Origin: Rhodococcus sp. ARC_M5
GTDB lineage: Bacteria > Actinomycetota > Actinomycetes > Mycobacteriales > Mycobacteriaceae
Length of the DNA: 64,000 bases
Assembly (NCBI RefSeq): GCF_022810405.1
Contig: NZ_JALGQE010000021.1
Span: forward strand, 16,853-80,852
Direction of reading: 5' to 3'
Shown here: positions 42,210 through 49,787 of the stretch, one piece after another
Layout of the letters: every line of letters starts with the position of its first letter
How positions within the stretch are numbered: position 1 is the first letter of the stretch
Position numbers and translations under genes: made by a program
The notes under the pieces: generated by a model
Database searches by the model: none
What the model saw: only the letters and a program-made list of their open reading frames with translations
Told to the model about the DNA's origin: nothing

Positions 42210-43142
42210 ATGACGACGACACTCCCCATCGGGCTCACCGTGACCGCGCGCGTCCCGGCGTCCAGTGCCAATATCGGACCCGGATTCGACAGTCTGGGAA
42301 TAGCTTTGGGGCTGTACGACGAGATCGAGGTCACGACCACCGCGTCGGGACTGCGGATTCACGTCGACGGTGAGGGTTCGGCGGACGTGCCGTGGGGTCC
42401 GACGCATCTGGTGGTGCGCGCCATCGAGCGTGGGCTCGAAGCTGCCGGAGTGTGGGCCGATGGCCTGGATATCCACTGCCGCAACGTGATTCCACACTCG
42501 CGTGGGCTCGGTTCCTCGGCCTCGGCTGTGGTCGGTGGGCTCGCTGCCGCGAACGCGCTCGCCGCGAAGGTGGATCCGGCGCTCGCGCTCTCCGAGAGTC
42601 AGCTCGTCCAACTGTCGTCGGAGTTCGAGGGTCATCCGGACAACGCGTCGGCGAGTTGCCTCGGTGGTGCCGTGGTGTCGTGGAGCGAACCGCCCAATGC
42701 CAGTGTGACGGCGCGGAAGTACGCAGCCGTTCGGCTCGAGGTGCATCCGAGTATCAAGGTTGTCGTGCTCGTACCGTCCGAGCGCTCGTCGACCTCGCAT
42801 ACCCGGGGTCTGTTGCCCGAGTTGGTGCCCCACCGTGACGCGGCCTTCAACGTGAGCCGAAGTGCACTCGCGGTGGTGGCGCTCACCGAACGGCCGGATC
42901 TGTTGATGTCCGCGACGGAGGACCTGCTGCATCAGGGTCAGCGCGCTCAGGCGTTACCGGACACCACACGGTGGATCGCCGCACTCCGCGCGCGGTCCAT
43001 CGCGGCGGTCGTGTCGGGCGCTGGGCCGACGGTCATGGCGCTGTGCACCGAGGAGTTTCCGGCCGATCTGCGCGATGCCGCGTCGGCCGAGGGGTGGCGG
43101 GTACTCGACCTGGAGGTGGCCGACGGAGTGACCATCACCTGA
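42210..43142 (+). CDS. thrB: Homoserine kinase
   Basis: The GHMP-superfamily kinase phosphorylates homoserine for ThrC. Motifs are VPASSANIGPGFDSLGIALGLY (motif 1), HSRGLGSSASAVVGGLAAAN (ATP loop, near residue 95) and the C-terminal VSGAGPTVMAL. I place the start at the ATG at 42210 (310 residues), where family similarity begins. A TTG at 42192, 2 bases after the thrC stop, would add six residues. It ends the lysA-hom-thrC-thrB run; a new promoter follows for rho. Confidence 0.93.
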   Translation: MTTTLPIGLTVTARVPASSANIGPGFDSLGIALGLYDEIEVTTTASGLRIHVDGEGSADVPWGPTHLVVRAIERGLEAAGVWADGLDIHCRNVIPHSRGLGSSASAVVGGLAAANALAAKVDPALALSESQLVQLSSEFEGHPDNASASCLGGAVVSWSEPPNASVTARKYAAVRLEVHPSIKVVVLVPSERSSTSHTRGLLPELVPHRDAAFNVSRSALAVVALTERPDLLMSATEDLLHQGQRAQALPDTTRWIAALRARSIAAVVSGAGPTVMALCTEEFPADLRDAASAEGWRVLDLEVADGVTIT

Positions 43143-43161
43143 CAAACGCCGAGTAGGGTTC

Positions 43162-43190
43162 TTGCCGAGTGGGGACAACGGCGCTATGGT
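43162..43190 (+). promoter_or_regulatory. rho promoter
   Basis: TTGCCG (43162-43167), a 17-base spacer and TATGGT (43185-43190) form a good sigma-70-type promoter. The start site would be near 43197, giving rho a leader of about 255 nucleotides. Confidence 0.6.
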
Positions 43191-43208
43191 GAACCCTGTC
43201 CGTACATC

Positions 43209-43454
43209 GTGCGCTTCAGACGCCGGTTTCGTCAGGGCAATCAGGTCGCTGTATTCGGGGGATTCAAACGTCCGAGTGATGTGACGCTCCTGACTCGATC
43301 CTCCCCGTGGTTCTCTGCGGTCTCGGATCGATGGTGTCGTCGACGGAGTGCGTCGAACATGAACGGCAATATCCGAGTTCGGCAGAACGTCGAACTGCGG
43401 AACGAACCCTCGGCTGCGCATCGAGCGAGCGAGGGAAGGAAAGGACCTCCGTGA
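43209..43454 (+). other. rho leader with 81-codon open frame (candidate leader peptide)
   Basis: The 308-base gap before rho holds an open frame that starts with GTG at 43209, about 12 bases after the predicted start site. It runs through the whole leader and ends in a TGA (43452-43454) that overlaps the rho GTG start as GTGA. An internal ATG at 43359 gives a 31-codon alternative. The product begins MRFRRRFRQG, is Arg/Ser-rich and resembles nothing I know. It may be a coupled leader peptide, or chance openness in GC-rich DNA. Confidence 0.35.
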
Positions 43455-45583
43455 CCGATACGGAACTTATCTCTGCGCCCGAAACGTCACGCCGACGTGC
43501 TGGCCTGTCCGGAATGGTTCTCACCGAGCTGCGCAGCCTCGCTGGCGAACTCGGTATCAAGAGCGTTTCCGGTATGCGCAAGGGCGACCTGATCGCGGCT
43601 ATCACCGAGCGCCAATCGGGCACTTCGCCGACCAAATCCGCTGCGCCGAAGTCCGACGCAGCCAAGTCCGACGCACCCAAGGCTCGACGCGCTGCTGCGT
43701 CGACACCGGTTGCCGACGAACGACCCGCAACCGACACTGCTCCCGAGCCTTCTGCTGCGGATGCGCCGGTTGCCGAGACGTCGGACGCTGCACCAGAAGC
43801 AGGCCGTCGCACCCGGGGCCGCCGTGCTGCGGGTCGCCGCGCAGGTGCGCCCGACCAGTTGCCACTGGACGGCAGCGCCGACACGGCCGCATCGGCCCCC
43901 GCGACCGCGGATTCGACCGTTGCAGCGGAGACCACCGATAAACAGGACGAGTCCGGCGACAACGCCGCGACGGAGCGGCCACGCCGCAGCCGCGGCGAGC
44001 GAAACCGTCAGGACGGTGCCGAGCGCGAACCGCGTGACACCGACAACGGCAACCGCAACCAGAACGACCGCAACCAGGGTGACCGCAACCAGGCCGATCG
44101 CAATCAGGGTGACCGGGACGGCGGCAATCGCGACAACGCGGGCCGCAACCAGGGCGATCGGGACAACTCGAACCGCGACTCCAACCGTGAGAACGGCAAC
44201 CGCAACCAGAACGACCGTGGCGGGCGCAATCGCAATCAAGGCGACGGTCGCAACGACAACCGCAACGAGGGTCGCAACAACGGTCCCCGTGACAGCCGCG
44301 ACAACGACCAGGACGATGACGGTGAAGGCCGCGGACGTCGGGGTCGTCGGTTCCGTGAGCGGCGTCGTGGACGCGATCGTGGCGAGGGCAACGACGGTGG
44401 CGGCGGACGCGAGCGCGACACCGAGATCCGCGAGGACGATGTTCTTCAGCCGGTAGCCGGCATTCTCGACGTTCTCGACAACTACGCGTTCGTCCGTACC
44501 TCGGGCTACCTTGCCGGACCGAACGACGTCTACGTGTCGATGAACCTCGTTCGCAAGAACGGTCTTCGTCGCGGCGATGCTGTCACCGGCGCAGTTCGAG
44601 TGGCACGCGAAGGTGAGCAGTCGAGCCAGCGGCAGAAATTCAACCCGCTCGTGCGATTGGACACCGTCAACGGGGGAGAGGTCGAGGCCGCCCGCAAGCG
44701 TCCGGAATTCGGCAAGCTCACCCCGCTGTACCCCAATCAGCGGCTGCGTCTCGAGACACAGCAGAACATCCTCACCACGCGCATCATCGACTTGGTGATG
44801 CCGATCGGCAAGGGCCAGCGTGCGCTCATCGTCAGCCCGCCGAAGGCAGGTAAGACGAGCGTTCTGCAGGCTATTGCCAACGCGATCGCCATCAACAACC
44901 CCGAGTGCTATCTGATGGTCATCCTCGTCGACGAGCGTCCCGAGGAAGTCACGGACATGCAGCGCTCAGTCAAGGGCGAGGTCATCGCCTCGACGTTCGA
45001 CCGGCCGCCGGGCGACCACACCGCGGTAGCCGAGTTGGCGATCGAACGTGCCAAGCGCCTGGTCGAAGCCGGCCAGGACGTCGTTGTTCTGCTCGACTCG
45101 ATCACCCGTCTGGGACGTGCGTACAACAACAGCTCCCCGGCTTCGGGCCGAATCCTGTCCGGTGGTGTCGACTCGACCGCGCTGTACCCGCCGAAGCGAT
45201 TCCTGGGCGCGGCTCGAAACATCGAACACGGCGGATCGTTGACGATCATCGCCACGGCCATGGTCGAAACCGGATCCACCGGCGACACCGTGATCTTCGA
45301 GGAGTTCAAGGGCACCGGTAACGCCGAGCTCAAGCTCGATCGCAAGATCGCCGAGCGCCGCGTGTTCCCGGCGGTCGATATCAACCCGTCCAGCACCCGC
45401 CACGACGAACTGCTTCTTGCTCCCGACGAGGCGGCAGTGGTGCACAAGTTGCGGCGCGTGTTGTCCGGACTCGACTCGCATCAAGCCATAGACCTGCTGG
45501 TCGATCGCCTGAAGAAGAGCAAGAACAACCTGGAATTCCTCATGGAGGTCTCCAAGACCGCGCCGGGCGGCAACAACGACTGA
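43451..45583 (+). CDS. rho: Transcription termination factor Rho (long actinobacterial form)
   Basis: The 710-residue Rho is much longer than the ~420-residue E. coli protein. Residues 20-55 form the Rho N-terminal helical domain (GMVLTELRSLAGELGIKSVSG). Residues 60-320 are a low-complexity insert, first Ala/Pro-rich then Asn/Arg/Asp/Gln/Gly-rich. The RNA-binding cold-shock domain (VAGILDVLDNYAFVRTSGYL) starts near 335. The ATPase has Walker A VSPPKAGKTSVLQAIAN near 462, LVDERPEEVTDM, and the Q/R-loop region to the end. It terminates untranslated transcripts. GAAGGAAAGGA precedes the GTG. Confidence 0.95.
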   Translation: MTDTELISAPETSRRRAGLSGMVLTELRSLAGELGIKSVSGMRKGDLIAAITERQSGTSPTKSAAPKSDAAKSDAPKARRAAASTPVADERPATDTAPEPSAADAPVAETSDAAPEAGRRTRGRRAAGRRAGAPDQLPLDGSADTAASAPATADSTVAAETTDKQDESGDNAATERPRRSRGERNRQDGAEREPRDTDNGNRNQNDRNQGDRNQADRNQGDRDGGNRDNAGRNQGDRDNSNRDSNRENGNRNQNDRGGRNRNQGDGRNDNRNEGRNNGPRDSRDNDQDDDGEGRGRRGRRFRERRRGRDRGEGNDGGGGRERDTEIREDDVLQPVAGILDVLDNYAFVRTSGYLAGPNDVYVSMNLVRKNGLRRGDAVTGAVRVAREGEQSSQRQKFNPLVRLDTVNGGEVEAARKRPEFGKLTPLYPNQRLRLETQQNILTTRIIDLVMPIGKGQRALIVSPPKAGKTSVLQAIANAIAINNPECYLMVILVDERPEEVTDMQRSVKGEVIASTFDRPPGDHTAVAELAIERAKRLVEAGQDVVVLLDSITRLGRAYNNSSPASGRILSGGVDSTALYPPKRFLGAARNIEHGGSLTIIATAMVETGSTGDTVIFEEFKGTGNAELKLDRKIAERRVFPAVDINPSSTRHDELLLAPDEAAVVHKLRRVLSGLDSHQAIDLLVDRLKKSKNNLEFLMEVSKTAPGGNND
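44041..44310 (+). repeat. Degenerate N-R-N-Q-x-D-R repeat region inside rho
   Basis: Short imperfect repeats of codons for Asn-Arg-Asn-Gln, Gly/Asn-Asp-Arg and Asp-Asn recur about 15 times, corresponding to residues 198-286. The nucleotide units (AACCGCAACCAG-like, GACCGC/GATCGC) vary in length and spacing, so it is low-complexity coding sequence rather than an array. The encoded segment is basic, disordered and probably RNA-binding. Confidence 0.75.
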
Positions 45584-45588
45584 CCGGG

Positions 45589-45617
45589 TGTTCCCCGGAT
45601 CTTTTGCCCGGGGAACA
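45589..45617 (+). terminator. Hairpin after rho
   Basis: TGTTCCCCGG (45589-45598) pairs exactly with CCGGGGAACA (45608-45617) around a 9-base loop, 5 bases after the rho stop. There is no U-run behind it, so it may be a weak or U-less terminator. Confidence 0.55.
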
Positions 45618-45694
45618 AGCCGGCAGGTGCGTGCGTTGTAAGCATCTGTCGGCACAGAAGTACCGACGATTAGCAGGGCGGATGCACGCTCTGG

Positions 45695-45700
45695 CATAAT
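45695..45700 (+). promoter_or_regulatory. Candidate -10 box for rpmE
   Basis: CATAAT stands out in GC-rich DNA 83 bases before the rpmE start. TTAGCA lies 19 bases upstream as a possible but over-spaced -35. Confidence 0.4.
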
Positions 45701-45782
45701 CAACGGCCGAGTCCGGTTCCGGTTCACGTCTTCGATCGGCGAAGGCGACCCGGCGACCATTACAAAGAACGGTAAGGACACC

Positions 45783-46016
45783 ATGAAGGCAGGAATTCAC
45801 CCCGACTACACACTGACGACAGTCGTCTGTGGTTGCGGCAATACTTTCGAGACCCGAAGCACCACCGACAAAGAGCGCATCAGCGTCGAGGTCTGCTCGC
45901 AGTGCCACCCCTTCTACACCGGCAAGCAGAAGATTCTCGACACCGGCGGCCGCGTCGCTCGCTTCGAGGCTCGCTACGGCAAGCGCGCCGGCAAGAAGGC
46001 CGACGCAGACAGCTAG
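45783..46016 (+). CDS. rpmE: 50S ribosomal protein L31
   Basis: The 77-residue protein starts MKAGIHPDYTLTTVVCGCGNTFETRST and continues CSQCHPFYTGKQKILDTGGRVARFEARYG. The CxC and CxxC pairs mark the zinc-binding (C+) form of L31, which actinobacteria can replace with a cysteine-free paralogue under zinc limitation. The ribosome binding site TAAGGACACC precedes the ATG. A strong terminator follows the stop. Confidence 0.96.
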   Translation: MKAGIHPDYTLTTVVCGCGNTFETRSTTDKERISVEVCSQCHPFYTGKQKILDTGGRVARFEARYGKRAGKKADADS

Positions 46017-46023
46017 CTGTTCC

Positions 46024-46068
46024 GCCGACGCCCGTCCTGTGATTCACAGGACGGGCGTCGGCTTTTTT
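46024..46068 (+). terminator. Rho-independent terminator after rpmE
   Basis: An 18-bp perfect stem (46024-46041 with 46045-46062) with a 3-base loop ATT is followed by six T residues (46063-46068). It is the clearest intrinsic terminator in the window. Confidence 0.93.
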
Positions 46069-46113
46069 GTGTCCACATCCAGTTGCACCCGCGTTCGAGA
46101 GTGAGTCATCCCC

Positions 46114-47190
46114 ATGGCGAGAACAGTGAAGCCTTCGGCCATCGACGACATCCTCGCCGAACACTCCGGGCTCGAGCAGCAACTGGCCGACCCCGCTCTG
46201 CACAACGACCCGTCTGCGGCCCGAAGAGCAGGCAAGAGGTTCGCCGAGCTGGCACCCATCATGTCTGCACACACCAAGCTGACGTCCGCGCAGGACGATC
46301 TCGAAGCCGCGCGAGAGCTGGCCGCCGACGATTCGTCGTTCGCGGCCGAGATCCCCGACCTCGAGGCGACCGTGGTGCAGCTCGAGCAGACGCTGACCGA
46401 TCTGCTGGCACCACGTGACCCGCACGACGGCGACGACATCGTGATGGAGGTCAAGTCGGGTGAGGGCGGCGAGGAATCGGCGCTCTTCGCGGCCGATCTG
46501 GCGCGGATGTACGTGCGCTACGCAGAACGCCGCGGCTGGCGCGTCGAGGTTCTCGACGCGAACGTCTCGGACCTGGGTGGATACAAGGACGCGACGTTGT
46601 CGATCAAGACCAAGGATCCGCTCGACGGCGTGTGGGCGCGGCTGAAGTTCGAGGGCGGCGTCCACCGCGTGCAGCGAGTGCCGGTGACCGAATCGCAGGG
46701 GCGCGTGCACACCTCCGCGGCCGGCATCCTGGTGTACCCCGAACCCGACGAGGTCGAGGAGGTGCAGATCGACGAGTCCGACTTGCGCATCGACGTGTAC
46801 CGCTCATCCGGCAAAGGCGGCCAGGGCGTCAACACCACCGACTCCGCAGTCCGGCTCACGCACCTTCCCACGGGCATCGTGGTCACCTGCCAGAACGAGC
46901 GTTCGCAGCTGCAGAACAAGGCGCGCGCGATGCAGGTGCTCGCCGCTCGCCTGCAGGCAGCAGCAGAAGAAGCGGCCGACGAAGAGGCCTCGGCCGGTAG
47001 GGCCAGTCAGGTGCGCACCGTCGACCGCTCCGAGCGAATCAGAACGTACAACTTCCCCGAGAATCGCATCACCGACCACCGGATCGGCTTCAAGGCCCAC
47101 AACCTCGACTCACTTCTGGACGGTGAGATGGATGCGCTGCTCGACGCGCTGGCCAAGGCGGACCGAGATGCGCGAATGCAAGCAGAATAG
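46114..47190 (+). CDS. prfA: Peptide chain release factor 1
   Basis: The 358-residue RF1 recognises UAA and UAG. The GGQ motif that triggers peptide release is in SSGKGGQGVNTTDSAVRLTH near residue 230, preceded by MEVKSGEGGEESALFAADLARMY and EGGVHRVQRVPVTESQGRVHTS. The PAT-type stop-codon tripeptide region is expected near 185. The nearby prmC product methylates the GGQ glutamine. A SHOCT-domain gene is inserted between prfA and prmC. Confidence 0.95.
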   Translation: MARTVKPSAIDDILAEHSGLEQQLADPALHNDPSAARRAGKRFAELAPIMSAHTKLTSAQDDLEAARELAADDSSFAAEIPDLEATVVQLEQTLTDLLAPRDPHDGDDIVMEVKSGEGGEESALFAADLARMYVRYAERRGWRVEVLDANVSDLGGYKDATLSIKTKDPLDGVWARLKFEGGVHRVQRVPVTESQGRVHTSAAGILVYPEPDEVEEVQIDESDLRIDVYRSSGKGGQGVNTTDSAVRLTHLPTGIVVTCQNERSQLQNKARAMQVLAARLQAAAEEAADEEASAGRASQVRTVDRSERIRTYNFPENRITDHRIGFKAHNLDSLLDGEMDALLDALAKADRDARMQAE

Positions 47191-47296
47191 TTGCGGCACA
47201 TAGCTTTACAGAGTTCGCTGGGCTGATTCACCGATCGGTGCGATACCCTGGCGGCCAGGTTCGACACCGTACCAGCGCCCGAGAGGCACACCAGAG

Positions 47297-48121
47297 ATGA
47301 ACCAGGCCTTGACCCCCGCAGGCGAGAACGCCGTGTCCGAGCTGTCGTCGCGCTACGGCATCTCGACCGACGCCGTTCGTACGATGCTCGACGCCGTCAA
47401 CAACGGCCGCGGCACCATGGCGCAGTTCAACATTCCCGAGCTCGGAGGCAGCGGGCAGTGGATGCGTGGCGGCATGACCATGGTCGGCAACATGTTCGAT
47501 CACGGGCTCAAGAGCCGGGTCGACGGTCTCTGCCGGGATCTGTCTGCAGTGTTGGCGCAGCACCAGGTGTACCCGCCGAGGGAGGCCGGTAGTTCGTCCT
47601 TCGGTGGCAACTCGTTCGGTGGCGGCTCGTGGTGGCCCTCGGACCTCGGTGCGCCGAGTTCGAGCGGTGGCCAGAACGGCTCGCAGTACGCAGTGTTCCC
47701 GGGATCTCGACGCCTCGCCGTGTTGGTCGGCGGCGAACTGGCCGTGTACGACACTCTCGATCACTCGATCGGCGGAGTGCAGCAACAACAGGGCGGCGGA
47801 CCGGGATCACTGGAGTTCACCAGCCAGTACGGCACGTTCACCGCAGGTAGCCTCCCTCGCGTCGACCAGCAGTCGAGCGGAACGAACACGCAGAACCAGT
47901 CGGCACCGCAATCCGCTCCGCAGACGTACACGCAAGCGTCCTCCCCGCAGCAGTCCACGCCGCAGCAGTCCTCGAATCAGTCGTCTCAGGGCAACCGGTC
48001 GGGCGTCGACATCTCCGACATCACGGCTGCGATCGAGGCACTCGCAGGGTTGCACGCCAAGGGATTCCTGACCGACGACGAGTTCTACGCCAAGAAGTCG
48101 GAGTTGCTGGGACGGGTGTGA
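47297..48121 (+). CDS. SHOCT-domain protein of unknown function
   Basis: The 274-residue protein has three parts. Residues 1-75 are helical (LTPAGENAVSELSSRYGISTDAVRTML and a Met/Gly-rich segment). Residues 90-230 are low-complexity, rich in Gly, Ser, Gln and Pro, with an embedded QYAVFPGSRRLAVLVGGELAVYDTLDHSIGG strand-rich block. Residues 237-274 form a SHOCT module (IEALAGLHAKGFLTDDEFYAKKSELL), a short helical hairpin found at protein termini. GAGAGG lies upstream of the ATG. M. tuberculosis lacks a gene at this spot, so it is a lineage-specific insertion. Confidence 0.75.
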   Translation: MNQALTPAGENAVSELSSRYGISTDAVRTMLDAVNNGRGTMAQFNIPELGGSGQWMRGGMTMVGNMFDHGLKSRVDGLCRDLSAVLAQHQVYPPREAGSSSFGGNSFGGGSWWPSDLGAPSSSGGQNGSQYAVFPGSRRLAVLVGGELAVYDTLDHSIGGVQQQQGGGPGSLEFTSQYGTFTAGSLPRVDQQSSGTNTQNQSAPQSAPQTYTQASSPQQSTPQQSSNQSSQGNRSGVDISDITAAIEALAGLHAKGFLTDDEFYAKKSELLGRV

Positions 48122-48155
48122 CCGCGCTGTCGGTGGCTCGTGGCAGTCTGTACGA

Positions 48156-49040
48156 GTGAGTCGCAAGCCGCTACGTCTGGCCATCCTCGAAGCAACATCG
48201 ATGCTGGAGGCGGCCGGTGTGCCGAGCCCACGGGTCGACGCAGAACTGCTTGCCGCGCACCTCGTGGGCGTGGAACGCGGCCGTCTCGGTCTGGTGCCGC
48301 TCGTCGAGCCAGAGCTTGTCGAGGCATATTTCCGTACTGTCGAGCAACGCGCGAAACGCATTCCGCTGCAATACATTACGGGCACGACCTCGCTGGGGAA
48401 CATCGACGTCGAAGTAGGCCCGGGCGTCTTCGTGCCGCGTCCGGAAACGGAGTTGCTGTTGGCCTGGGCTCTCGCGTTCCTCGAGAACGTCGACCACCAT
48501 CCGCCCGTGATTCTCGACCTCTGCACGGGTTCGGGTGCCTTGGCGTTGGCGATCGCCAACGCTCGTCCGGACGCCGTCGTCCATGCCGTCGAGCTGGACC
48601 CGTCGGCGTTGGCGTGGGCCCGTCGCAACGCGGATTTTCGCAGCGGACACGGCGATACGCCGATCACTCTGCACCACGGCGACGTCACTGCTCGTGACCT
48701 GTTGACCGAACTCGACGGTGCAGTCGACATGATCGTCGCGAACCCGCCCTACATCCCGGAGGGCGCACATCTCGATCCCGAGGTGATCGATCACGACCCG
48801 CACATGGCGCTGTTCGGTGGCGCGGACGGATTGTCGGTCATCGAACCGATGATCGGCAATATCGCCCGCTGGCTTCGAATCGGGGGCGGTGTCGCGATCG
48901 AACACGACGACTCCAATGGACGCGAGGTGGCGGCACTGCTGTCCCGACGACGGGTGTTCATCGAGGTCACCGCGCATCCGGATCTCGCGGGAAGGCCCAG
49001 GTTCGTCGTCGCCGCACGGGCCCACCCGGCCCAAGCCTGA
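48156..49040 (+). CDS. prmC: Release factor glutamine methyltransferase
   Basis: The 294-residue methyltransferase has the N-terminal helical domain that docks RF1 and the SAM-binding core ILDLCTGSGALALAIANARPD near residue 115. The catalytic NPPY motif is in MIVANPPYIPEGAHLDPEV near 192. It methylates the GGQ glutamine of release factors. The GTG at 48156 has no clear ribosome binding site. It forms the conserved prfA-prmC-Sua5 series, interrupted upstream by the SHOCT gene. Confidence 0.93.
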   Translation: MSRKPLRLAILEATSMLEAAGVPSPRVDAELLAAHLVGVERGRLGLVPLVEPELVEAYFRTVEQRAKRIPLQYITGTTSLGNIDVEVGPGVFVPRPETELLLAWALAFLENVDHHPPVILDLCTGSGALALAIANARPDAVVHAVELDPSALAWARRNADFRSGHGDTPITLHHGDVTARDLLTELDGAVDMIVANPPYIPEGAHLDPEVIDHDPHMALFGGADGLSVIEPMIGNIARWLRIGGGVAIEHDDSNGREVAALLSRRRVFIEVTAHPDLAGRPRFVVAARAHPAQA

Positions 49041-49106
49041 CGACGGGAACGGCAGGCGGGAGACACCTGACATCACTTCGTTATCGAAGGTGGAAGGATG
49101 GTCGCC

Positions 49107-49769
49107 GTGAGTACCGTCTACGACTGCCGTGAAGCCGATGCGCGCGCTGCCGGATTGACCGCGGCCCGCGGTGCCCTCAAATCCGGCCGACTCGTCGTCA
49201 TGCCTACCGACACCTTGTACGGGATCGCCGCGGATGCATTCGACGGCAGCGCTGTCACGGATCTGCTGCGCGCCAAGGGCAGGGGACGCGATATGCCGGT
49301 TCCGGTGCTCGTCGGTTCGTGGAACACCATCGACGGCCTGGTACAGAGCGTCCGACCGCGGACCCGAGACCTGATTCGCGCCTTCTGGCCCGGCGCGCTG
49401 AGCATCGTGGTGCAGCAGGCTCCGTCCCTGGCCTGGGACCTGGGTGATGCTCAGGGCACCGTCATGCTGCGGATGCCTCTGCATCCGGTTGCGCTCGAGC
49501 TGCTGCGTGAGGTCGGCCCGCTCGCAGTCTCCAGCGCCAATATCTCCGGAAGTCCACCGGCCACCACGGTCACCGAGGCGCGAGACCAGCTCGGCGGCTC
49601 GGCCGCGGTCTACCTGGACGGGGGACCCGCCGATCACGCGGTGGCATCGACCATCATCGATCTGACGAGCGATCGAGCACGAATTCTGCGGGTCGGTGCC
49701 ATTCCCACCGACAAGATTGCCGAGGTTCTCGGGGTCACCGCCGAAAGCCTGGTCCCGGGAGCGTCCTGA
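49107..49769 (+). CDS. L-threonylcarbamoyladenylate synthase (Sua5/YciO/YrdC family)
   Basis: The 220-residue protein makes threonylcarbamoyl-AMP for the t6A37 modification of tRNAs decoding ANN codons. The family signatures are KSGRLVVMPTDTLYGIAADAF near residue 30, RDMPVPVLVGSW and LAVSSANISGSPP near 145. I use the GTG at 49107 because GGAAGG ends 9 bases before it; the ATG at 49098 touches that site. It lies just before wecA. Confidence 0.9.
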   Translation: MSTVYDCREADARAAGLTAARGALKSGRLVVMPTDTLYGIAADAFDGSAVTDLLRAKGRGRDMPVPVLVGSWNTIDGLVQSVRPRTRDLIRAFWPGALSIVVQQAPSLAWDLGDAQGTVMLRMPLHPVALELLREVGPLAVSSANISGSPPATTVTEARDQLGGSAAVYLDGGPADHAVASTIIDLTSDRARILRVGAIPTDKIAEVLGVTAESLVPGAS

Positions 49770-49787
49770 CATGCCCGTCCGTCCCGC

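Noticed and set aside
44041..44310. Repeated short units that could suggest a CRISPR or tandem array
   Set aside because: The units are codon-phased, of variable length, without constant spacers, and lie inside rho.
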